Part shown: positions 1 to 5,348 of the stretch, in pieces
Layout of the letters: every line of letters starts with the position of its first letter
How positions within the stretch are numbered: position 1 is the stretch's first letter
DNA from: Collinsella sp.
GTDB lineage: Bacteria; Actinomycetota; Coriobacteriia; Coriobacteriales; Coriobacteriaceae
Assembly (NCBI GenBank): GCA_022720335.1
Contig: JAIHVJ010000079.1
Span: 1-9,417 of the forward strand
Reading direction: 5' to 3'
Length of the DNA: 9,417 nucleotides
Notes under the pieces: model-generated
The model's input: the letters and a program-made list of their open reading frames with translations, nothing else
Databases searched by the model: none
What the model was told of the DNA's origin: nothing
Position numbers and translations under genes: made by a program

Positions 1-55
1 CGTGGGCGAGTGCGTCGAGGGTTCCGGTAAGGTCGTGTACTCCGATGAGCGCTAA
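1..55 (+). CDS. purM: Phosphoribosylformylglycinamidine cyclo-ligase (AIR synthase), C-terminal end only
   Basis: The window opens inside a reading frame whose codons from position 2 encode VGECVEGSGKVVYSDER and end at TAA 53-55. The pattern G-E-C-V-E-G-x-G-K-V-V resembles the usual C-terminal end of AIR synthase, the purine-pathway enzyme that closes the imidazole ring using ATP. The assignment rests on 17 residues plus context: purM directly before purN is a common arrangement, and the two genes overlap here by 11 bp, so they are probably translationally coupled. The rest of the gene lies outside the window. Confidence 0.75.
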   Translation, partial: VGECVEGSGKVVYSDER

Positions 56-743
56 CGAGCAGATGGCTGCTAGTGAGGGCCTGGGCTTTGTGCCCTACAC
101 CCGTCCGACCGGCACCGATACGGCCGAGCCGCTCAAGATCGGCGTGCTTATCAGCGGTTCGGGTACCAACCTGCAGGCGCTGATCGACCTGATCGCCGTC
201 GGCAAGCTCAACGCCTCGATTGAGCTTGTGGTGTCGAGCCGTCCTTCGGCCAAGGGCTTGCAGCGCGCCGAGCGTGCGGGTATCCAGACGCTTACGCTGT
301 CCAAGGATGTCTATGCCGACCCCATTGCCGCTGACGAGATCATCGCGCATGAGCTGCTCGAGCGCGGCTGCGAGTACGTGGTCATGGCCGGCTACATGCG
401 CATGGTGCACACGCCGCTGCTGGCGGCGTTCCCCAACCGCGTGGTCAATCTGCATCCGGCGCTGCTGCCGAGCTTTACCGGCGCGCATGCGATCGGCGAT
501 GCGTTTGCTCGCGGCGTCAAGGTGACCGGCGTGACCGTGCATTTTGCCAACGAGATCTACGACAACGGCCCCATTATCGCCCAGCGTGCGCTTGCTGTTG
601 AGGAGGGCTGGGACGTCGACACGCTCGAGGAGCACATCCACGCGATCGAGCACGTGCTGTACCCCGAGGTCGTGCAGATGCTCGCCGACGGGCGCGTCCA
701 CGTGCTGGAGAGCGGCAGAGTCGCAATTGATGCGGCGCGCTAG
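45..743 (+). CDS. purN: Phosphoribosylglycinamide formyltransferase (GAR transformylase)
   Basis: This 232-residue cytoplasmic enzyme transfers the formyl group of 10-formyltetrahydrofolate to glycinamide ribonucleotide, the third step of de novo purine synthesis. The N-terminal nucleotide-binding loop GVLISGSGTNLQALID is at about residues 33-48. The catalytic triad of the family is visible as N135 and H137 in NLHPALLPSF and D173 in the DNGPII segment. The canonical protein begins almost directly with the first beta strand, so this one has about 29 extra N-terminal residues. The ATG at 45 overlaps the end of purM and is the usual-looking coupled start; an in-frame ATG at 63 is an alternative, and neither has a strong ribosome site. 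It is the last gene of the purine operon fragment, since a hairpin terminator follows about 50 bp downstream. Confidence 0.96.
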   Translation: MSANEQMAASEGLGFVPYTRPTGTDTAEPLKIGVLISGSGTNLQALIDLIAVGKLNASIELVVSSRPSAKGLQRAERAGIQTLTLSKDVYADPIAADEIIAHELLERGCEYVVMAGYMRMVHTPLLAAFPNRVVNLHPALLPSFTGAHAIGDAFARGVKVTGVTVHFANEIYDNGPIIAQRALAVEEGWDVDTLEEHIHAIEHVLYPEVVQMLADGRVHVLESGRVAIDAAR

Positions 744-793
744 AGCGTGTAAATGGGTCGCCTAGGTTTCGTTGAGGTGTAAACAATCAGAAT

Positions 794-838
794 AGCCGAT
801 TGGGGCATATGGAATCACGTGTGACCCAATCGGCTTTT
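794..838 (+). terminator. Intrinsic terminator after purN
   Basis: AGCCGATTGGG (794-804) pairs perfectly with CCCAATCGGCT (825-835), giving an 11-bp stem with a 20-nt loop. The stem runs into TTTTA. The long loop and short U-run make it moderate in strength. Its position about 50 bp after the purN stop fits the end of the purine operon. Confidence 0.75.
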
Positions 839-889
839 ACTATCTCTTTGATTTCGGGCTCCTGATAACGTGACGGGTGGTTTCGAAAA

Positions 890-1039
890 ATGAGGGCGGT
901 TGGCTGCGCGCATGATATGGATATCAGCGGCGATATCTCCATCTCGATAAATAAAGATGGCTTCAAGTTGAGCATCGGTTCGGGCTTCGAGGTGCGGCCC
1001 TGTTCAGCGAAAATTCTTACACTAACACTCATGCCGTGA
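890..1039 (+). CDS. Possible small ORF of 49 aa, unknown function
   Basis: An ATG at 890 opens 49 codons ending at TGA 1037-1039. The centre (ISGDISISINKDGFKLSIG) alternates hydrophobic and small polar residues, as in a beta-rich protein, so it looks more protein-like than a random frame. The only upstream purine-rich stretch is GGGTGG at 875-880, 9 nt before the ATG, a weak ribosome site. The frame is closed by a stop at 866-868, so it is not the end of a longer local gene. It could be a small gene, a decayed remnant, or chance. The overlapping leftward frame is an equal rival. Confidence 0.2.
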   Translation: MRAVGCAHDMDISGDISISINKDGFKLSIGSGFEVRPCSAKILTLTLMP

Positions 1040-1194
1040 GCTAGGATAACTAGCCGGTATAGGGTCACTTGAGCGGGTATGCGTCTGTTCAAGCGGCCTA
1101 TTGGCTTGCTTAAGAAATAGTTAAACTACGTAGCGTACAGCGCGTGAGTGACTTACGACTCAGCGAAACTAAAGGAAATCGGAGAAGAAGGCCC

Positions 1195-1575
1195 ATGTTT
1201 TGCCCCAAATGCGGTAGCAAAATAAGCGACGATGCGCGATTCTGTACCGAATGCGGCCTGCCCTTGGGCGGGCTCTCGGGCAAGACTGCGGCCGAGGAGG
1301 GGCCCAGGGCCGAGCCATCGGAGCGAGAATCATCGTCCGCTGAAGTCATATTGGAACCCACAGATACCGAAACGGACTCTGCGATAGGATCCGCGAATGC
1401 CGAGTCCACAGCAGAACCGAGCCCCGAACCGGTCTCGAAGACTGCGAGTAGCGGTCACTCTCAGATGTACAACTTCTTTATGCAACGCTGTCAGGTCGGT
1501 AACCGCCTGGTGCCGCAGTTTGCTATCATGATCGCCGCATTTATCGCCGCGGCAGGCATCGCTTACGCTGCTTAA
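1195..1575 (+). CDS. N-terminal product of gene A: membrane-anchored zinc ribbon, 126 aa
   Basis: This is the part of gene A that can be translated conventionally. It would make a 126-residue protein with a cytoplasmic zinc ribbon at 3-20, a disordered acidic linker and one C-terminal membrane span ending AYAA at the TAA. An in-frame GTG at 1144 gives a longer reading frame, but the ATG at 1195 is preferred because the ribbon begins MFCPKCG exactly as in genes B, E and F and has a ribosome site. Residues 94-126 match 75-107 of gene F at 16 of 33 positions with no gap, supporting real coding up to the stop. Whether this stub has a function is unknown. Confidence 0.7.
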   Translation: MFCPKCGSKISDDARFCTECGLPLGGLSGKTAAEEGPRAEPSERESSSAEVILEPTDTETDSAIGSANAESTAEPSPEPVSKTASSGHSQMYNFFMQRCQVGNRLVPQFAIMIAAFIAAAGIAYAA

Positions 1576-1581
1576 CTTAAG
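1571..1581. repeat. Small palindrome centred on the premature stop
   Basis: CTTAACTTAAG is a perfect dyad (CTTAA-C-TTAAG) that contains the TAA at 1573-1575 interrupting gene A. It is short enough to be chance. It is noted because the disrupting codon sits inside a symmetric site. Confidence 0.4.
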
Positions 1582-2208
1582 AGCTCCGCCAAAGACGACG
1601 TCGCAGACAAAATTAACAAGGCGATTCTCGAGCCCCTTCAAATTGATGCGGAGCGAACGAATCGAGCATCAGATAATGAGCAATCAGATGCTGAGCTGTA
1701 CCCCGACGGCGAATTTCCCTGCATATCGAGAAACGTGACGGTTACGTACATGGATGAGAACTATTTTTGTATCCGTGACGAGCGCTATTCGACGGGATGG
1801 GGTCCGCATGGCAACACGTATGTGACTGGTGTTATTTTTGATTTGCATACGGGTAATACTGTCAGCCCTCAGGACATGTTTGGCATTGATACCGAGGATC
1901 TTGCCAGTTCTATGAGTTCGGCAGTTTGGCCGTATCTTACGGAAATGGGCAGAGAGTATCCGTCTGATTACAATTCTATGCTCATGCGGAGCAATTCTTC
2001 AGACTATTCAATCAAGGGCTCAACATGCTTGTATGTGACACCCAAGGGACTGGTGTATCGCACCGAAGACTATGAGCTCGGTTCTTTTGCGGACGGCAAT
2101 TGCGAGATTTTGGTTGCGTCTTGGGATGATGGGTCTCAAATGGGGTCCGAAGTAACCCCCGATGAGGTCAAGGACGGTACAACGGTGAAAGTCGATAAGG
2201 AGGACTAA
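1576..2208 (+). CDS. C-terminal fragment of gene A: DUF3298/RsiV-like domain, 210 codons after the stop
   Basis: The frame of gene A stays open for 210 codons beyond the TAA. The nearest start-type codon after the charged stretch is GTG at 1735, which gives 157 residues, but it lacks a convincing ribosome site and falls at the beginning of the folded domain. An independent product would have no membrane span or signal peptide and so would be misplaced in the cytoplasm. It is best read as the detached ectodomain of gene A. Its 3' end carries the ribosome site of gene B (AAGGAGG, 2197-2203), so the region is still transcriptionally useful to B even if untranslated. Confidence 0.45.
   Translation, partial: LKSSAKDDVADKINKAILEPLQIDAERTNRASDNEQSDAELYPDGEFPCISRNVTVTYMDENYFCIRDERYSTGWGPHGNTYVTGVIFDLHTGNTVSPQDMFGIDTEDLASSMSSAVWPYLTEMGREYPSDYNSMLMRSNSSDYSIKGSTCLYVTPKGLVYRTEDYELGSFADGNCEILVASWDDGSQMGSEVTPDEVKDGTTVKVDKED
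2197..2203 (+). promoter_or_regulatory. Strong Shine-Dalgarno of gene B inside the end of gene A
   Basis: AAGGAGG lies 6 nt before the ATG at 2210 and within the last codons of gene A, whose stop is separated from that ATG by one base. This fixes the start of B and implies co-transcription and coupling with A. Confidence 0.85.
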
Positions 2209-2209
2209 C

Positions 2210-3829
2210 ATGTTCTGTCCCAACTGTGGATTTGAGCTTGATGGCGATTTGCGATACTGCACCGAGTGCGGCTATGCGCTCGAAGATGCAAAGGCGGTGC
2301 TGAACTCTGTCAGCAACGAAGTGGCAGAAGAACCTTCCGTTATCAATGAGGCTGCGGAAGAGATTTTCGCTAGCGACGAAACGGAGAAGGAGCCTTTCGC
2401 CGGTGCCGAGGCGGGGGAGGAAAAGTCGCCCGTGGAGAGCGAGCCCGTAGCGGACGAAGAAGACGACCAGCCTAAAGACGACGTGTCGTCCGGTGCAACG
2501 CCTTCGATTCCAGCCGTGCGTGCCGACCGACCAAAACTGAGCAATCCGGTCGCCAAGCCCGTCGCGGCGCCAGCCCCTGCTCCTGCGGCGAATGCATCCG
2601 CACAGAAAAAGGAGCCCAAGGCGCTCTATATCGTTGGTGTCGTCGTTGGCCTGGCAGTCATTGCCATCTTTAGCTACCTGCTGTTCTTTAGCAAGTCCGG
2701 CGGCGACGTTGCCCATTACGGCCAGGACAAGGCCATCGTGGTGGTCCAAGAATCCAAGATCACCCCGACCGACGCAAAGGGCGAGAAACTCAAGAAGTAC
2801 TCGGTGACCCTGAACGGCGACAACGGCTACAGCACCAACGCTGAGGTTAAGGGTGACGAGGGCTTCACGGTAAGCCAGTTTCCCGATGTTAAACCGGGAA
2901 AATATACCCTCACCGTTAAGGACTCCAAGTCAAAAGTCGAGTGGAGTATTCCCGTCAAAGCCGTCGATAACTCTAAATCCGCTGATGCCGTAAAAGAGGT
3001 TTCTCTCGAGGTGCCTAAGGCCAACGAGGCCGATACAAAGACAGGCGAAGGCGACAAGAAGGATGGAGGCACCGCTGCGGACAATACCGCTACGTATGCC
3101 GCTTACAAGCAAAAGTGCCAGGAATACCTCGCGTGCTATGGAGAGCCGCAAATTGCTGAGGTGGCTGATTCTGTCTATGCGATGCGAGGGCTTTGTCTTG
3201 TCGACCTCGTTGATTTTGATCAGGATGGCCAGCCTGAGCTCTTGACCGTTGTGAACGGTATGAGCGATGCCGAACTAAAGAGTGCCTGGAATGGAGATAT
3301 GGAGGGACTTCAGAAGTCCTACACCGTAGGGGTTTGGTCGTCAGCTGATGGTGGCATCAAGAGGCTTTACAGTCAAAATTGGCTTGATAACAGCAACGGA
3401 GGAACGATGTTTCTTCCGCTGATTAAAGCGGATGACGACAGCATCCTTGTAAGCCAAAGAACATATGAGATGAGCAATGCTATTACGGCATTGCTTGCTG
3501 GAAGGCAGGTTTTGGCCGGGGACAATACTTCGGTATATGGCAAGAAAAGCGATGCTTTTTCGCTTGTAAGCAACTACGAGTCCTGGGGAGTTGCGCCGAG
3601 CGAGGGCAATGGCTACGAATACTATTGTGCGTCGGAGGGCAAGGAAATTTCCGAGACGGACTATAATGCCCTATATCAGCAATTTGGCTATGGGCACAAT
3701 TACCGGACATATTATTTCCTTGATTTTTCAACCTCAGGTTACGGCACTATTTCGGGGGAATCCCACGTCGATCCCAATCAAGTTGCGGAAGTCACCAAAG
3801 ATACGCTCAAAAAGGTGGGAATCGAATAA
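2210..3829 (+). CDS. Gene B: zinc-ribbon membrane protein with Ig-like and calcium-loop ectodomain, 539 aa
   Basis: The function of this protein is not known. The N-terminus is a zinc ribbon (C3, C6, C17, C20), followed by a long acidic Glu/Ala linker (about 25-95), a Pro/Ala stretch (about 112-128) and one membrane span (about 138-160). With no signal peptide, the ribbon should be cytoplasmic and the rest outside. Residues 173-270 form a beta-rich region with a VKPGKYTLTVKD segment typical of Ig-like or prealbumin-like modules. A charged linker follows, then a domain from about 295 to 539 containing DFDQDGQPELL (335-345), an EF-hand-type or FG-GAP-like calcium loop. Similar DxDxDGxxEL loops occur in many surface proteins of Gram-positive gut bacteria. 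It is in an operon with gene A, 1 bp apart, and ends before a perfect hairpin. TcaA/YvbJ-type envelope proteins share the layout. Confidence 0.9.
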   Translation: MFCPNCGFELDGDLRYCTECGYALEDAKAVLNSVSNEVAEEPSVINEAAEEIFASDETEKEPFAGAEAGEEKSPVESEPVADEEDDQPKDDVSSGATPSIPAVRADRPKLSNPVAKPVAAPAPAPAANASAQKKEPKALYIVGVVVGLAVIAIFSYLLFFSKSGGDVAHYGQDKAIVVVQESKITPTDAKGEKLKKYSVTLNGDNGYSTNAEVKGDEGFTVSQFPDVKPGKYTLTVKDSKSKVEWSIPVKAVDNSKSADAVKEVSLEVPKANEADTKTGEGDKKDGGTAADNTATYAAYKQKCQEYLACYGEPQIAEVADSVYAMRGLCLVDLVDFDQDGQPELLTVVNGMSDAELKSAWNGDMEGLQKSYTVGVWSSADGGIKRLYSQNWLDNSNGGTMFLPLIKADDDSILVSQRTYEMSNAITALLAGRQVLAGDNTSVYGKKSDAFSLVSNYESWGVAPSEGNGYEYYCASEGKEISETDYNALYQQFGYGHNYRTYYFLDFSTSGYGTISGESHVDPNQVAEVTKDTLKKVGIE

Positions 3830-3835
3830 AAACTG

Positions 3836-3869
3836 AAAGGGGCTTGGAAAACTGTTTCCAAGCCCCTTT
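3836..3869. terminator. Bidirectional terminator between convergent genes B and C
   Basis: AAAGGGGCTTGGAAA (3836-3850) pairs with TTTCCAAGCCCCTTT (3855-3869): 15 bp, no mismatch, loop ACTG. Rightward transcripts read CTTAT afterwards. Leftward transcripts read TTT, then CAG, then TTTTTA, a better U-tract. It starts 6 bp after the stop of B and abuts the stop of C at 3871, so one hairpin serves both genes. Confidence 0.9.
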
Positions 3870-3870
3870 C

Positions 3871-5253
3871 TTATAGTAGTTGCTCGAGTCCAACAAGCCT
3901 CGCGCTGCTTGCTTGAGCCGCTCTATTTTGACACGCTTCGCTAAATCCACCCTTGCTAAACAAGTAATACTGTTTGATCGGCCGGCCCAGCAGCGCACTG
4001 CGCCGCTCGAGCGTTTCAAGAACGTCGGTATCTACGGGCTCGTTTCTCCATTTGCACTCGCCAACGACGAGCTCGCCATCGGCATCCTCTAATACAATGT
4101 CAATCTCTTCTTGGTGACGCGTTGCCGGGTTAGTGCCCCACCAAGAGCCGATTGCCTTGGGCAGTACATCCAGCTCGCCCTCAACGACCTGTCGTATCAA
4201 CCACTGGCGGCATACCTCTTCAAATGTGGGGCCCACGAAGGTAGACAAATCGCGCTTGACGATACGCGCGGCAACAGCGGCTCCGAGCCCCTCTTCAATT
4301 GTTCCCGTGTACTGCGGAACAAATCGATACCAAAACCTGAACAGGTTATCGCAGATTCGATAGACCACCTGACGTTTTGTTGCTTTGGCAACGGGCGTGA
4401 CGCGTTCAACGATTCGCAGATCAATCAATGCGTCGAGTAATCGCGCGACTTGTGGCGTTGCGAGTCGGGTGACATCGGCGATTTCCTTGGGACGTACACA
4501 GCCGTTAGCGATGGCGGCTATGACGCCATTGTAGATAGCCGGGCTTCGGACTTCCTGCAACAGATAGTTCTGGGGCTCGGCGTACAGAAACGCATCTTGG
4601 CGCAACAGAGCGTGCTCAAGGTTCCATTGCGTGGAGCGCGTGCTATCAAGCTGCGATAAATAGAGCGGCATGCCGCCGACAACGGAATACAGCTCGATAA
4701 TTCTCTCGATGGGTGCATCGGGAAGCATTTGCGCTACATCGAAAACGACAAAGGGGTCGATGCGCAACTGCATGGTGCGGCGCCCATAGAGAGGACTTTG
4801 GTGTCCTAGCACCTGGTGTTCCATAAAACTCATGGACGATCCGCAGAGCACCAAGAACAGGTTGCTCTTGTCTTTGTGTCGGTCGATAAGCGTTTGCAGA
4901 CACGACGACACGCCCGGGTCGCTCTCGGCGAGGTAAGGATACTCGTCAATGACCAGAATGACTTGCTCCGCTTTGGCGCGTTCAAAGACGGACTCGAGTG
5001 CAACCTGGATGGAAGGGAATGCTGCTCCTGCGGCACTATCACCAAGCATCTCGCGGCTGAGCAGCGCAAGGTTTTCGCTTGCAACGGTTTGCTGCCCGGT
5101 AAAGAAGATCACACTGGGCTTATCCTGCGTAAAAGCGCGAAGCAGGCTTGTTTTGCCCACGCGGCGCCTTCCGTAGACTACGACAAACTGGAAGGAACCC
5201 TTTTGATAAGCGGTTTCTAGGGACTCAAGCTCACTCTGGCGTCCGACAAACAT
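3871..5253 (-). CDS. Gene C: archaeal-type AAA ATPase (ATPase_2/DUF234 family), 460 aa
   Basis: The cytoplasmic protein begins MFVGRQSELESL, the usual opening of this family. A Walker A loop GRRRVGKTS (28-36, K34), a Walker B VILVIDEYPYL (98-108, D103 E104) and a sensor-like LFLVLCGSS (132-140) follow. GGMPLYL (193-199) is the characteristic mid-protein signature, and a winged-helix-like region lies at about 245-300. The C-terminal DUF234 part contains EEIDIV (D385) and VVGECKWR (E399, K401), matching the D...ExK core of PD-(D/E)XK nuclease folds, so the key residues are intact. Length is normal for the family. Cellular function is unresolved; members are often solitary and multicopy in gut bacteria. 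It is transcribed leftward with its own candidate promoter and a dyad at 5265-5310. GAGG lies 6 nt before the ATG. It converges on gene B. Confidence 0.92.
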   Translation of the reverse strand: MFVGRQSELESLETAYQKGSFQFVVVYGRRRVGKTSLLRAFTQDKPSVIFFTGQQTVASENLALLSREMLGDSAAGAAFPSIQVALESVFERAKAEQVILVIDEYPYLAESDPGVSSCLQTLIDRHKDKSNLFLVLCGSSMSFMEHQVLGHQSPLYGRRTMQLRIDPFVVFDVAQMLPDAPIERIIELYSVVGGMPLYLSQLDSTRSTQWNLEHALLRQDAFLYAEPQNYLLQEVRSPAIYNGVIAAIANGCVRPKEIADVTRLATPQVARLLDALIDLRIVERVTPVAKATKRQVVYRICDNLFRFWYRFVPQYTGTIEEGLGAAVAARIVKRDLSTFVGPTFEEVCRQWLIRQVVEGELDVLPKAIGSWWGTNPATRHQEEIDIVLEDADGELVVGECKWRNEPVDTDVLETLERRSALLGRPIKQYYLFSKGGFSEACQNRAAQASSARLVGLEQLL

Positions 5254-5264
5254 GGCATGCCTCG

Positions 5265-5310
5265 CTCATATGCGTGTTACTAACATATATAGTACTAACA
5301 CGTATGTGAG
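5265..5310. promoter_or_regulatory. Operator-like inverted repeat upstream of gene C
   Basis: CTCATATGCGTGTTA (5265-5279) and TAACACGTATGTGAG (5296-5310) are reverse complements at 13 of 15 positions, with a 16-nt AT-rich centre. The arms are about three helical turns apart centre to centre, as expected for a dimeric or tetrameric regulator on one face of DNA. One arm covers the -35 and spacer of the candidate leftward promoter and the other covers its start site, a typical repressor layout. The regulator is unknown; candidates are the product of C (winged-helix region) or of the neighbouring gene D (HTH). Confidence 0.6.
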
Positions 5311-5313
5311 CAA
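5286..5313 (-). promoter_or_regulatory. Candidate promoter of gene C
   Basis: On the minus strand TTGCTC (5313-5308) and TATATA (5291-5286) are 16 nt apart, a reasonable sigma-70-type pair. It would start transcription near 5279, about 25 nt before the ATG at 5253. It is embedded in the inverted repeat. The -35 is only a partial match. Confidence 0.5.
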
Positions 5314-5348
5314 TTTTCCAGTCGGACGGAGAAGAAATGACAGGGCTT

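Larger units (their letters stand above)
744..1194. other. Gene-poor gap of 451 bp between purN and the first zinc-ribbon gene
   Basis: Apart from the terminator at its left end, no confident gene is visible. A 49-codon forward reading frame (890-1039) and a leftward frame of about 100 codons (1092-787, TTG start) overlap each other, and neither shows a recognisable domain or good ribosome site. A promoter for the gene at 1195 must lie here or upstream. The AT-richer stretch around 1101-1135 is the likeliest place, but no clean -35/-10 pair stands out. Confidence 0.6.
1195..2208 (+). pseudogene. Gene A: zinc-ribbon, single-pass membrane protein with RsiV/DUF3298-like ectodomain, interrupted by in-frame TAA
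   Basis: One reading frame runs from ATG 1195 to TAA 2206-2208 (337 codons), broken only by TAA at 1573-1575 (codon 127). In order it holds a zinc ribbon (C3, C6, C17, C20), an acidic Ser/Glu/Pro-rich linker (about 25-85), a juxtamembrane FMQRCQVG motif (95-102) and a hydrophobic span (about 105-126). The stop comes next, then a charged stretch (128-170) and a C-terminal domain (about 175-325). That domain has the hallmarks of RsiV/DUF3298 proteins: a strand rich in G/H/N, FDLHTGNTVSPQDMF, and a YVTPKGLVYRTEDYELGSFADG segment. The start has GGAG and AAGG at 1181-1191. Without the stop the ectodomain would lie outside the membrane. The stop falls right after the membrane span, separating anchor from ectodomain. 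Gene F aligns across this point without interruption, so a nonsense mutation or sequencing error is likelier than two genes. Confidence 0.85.

Noticed and set aside
1573..1575. Programmed stop-codon readthrough or recoding in gene A
   Set aside because: TAA is not used for selenocysteine or pyrrolysine, and no downstream recoding element is evident beyond a short palindrome. A nonsense mutation or sequence error is simpler.
2168..2749. Leftward open frame of 193 codons opposite gene B
   Set aside because: It mirrors the linker region of gene B, has low-complexity Arg/Gly/Leu composition and no ribosome site or domain.
4816..5220. Rightward open frame of 134 codons opposite the ATPase gene
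   Set aside because: It is the antisense shadow of the Walker region of gene C.
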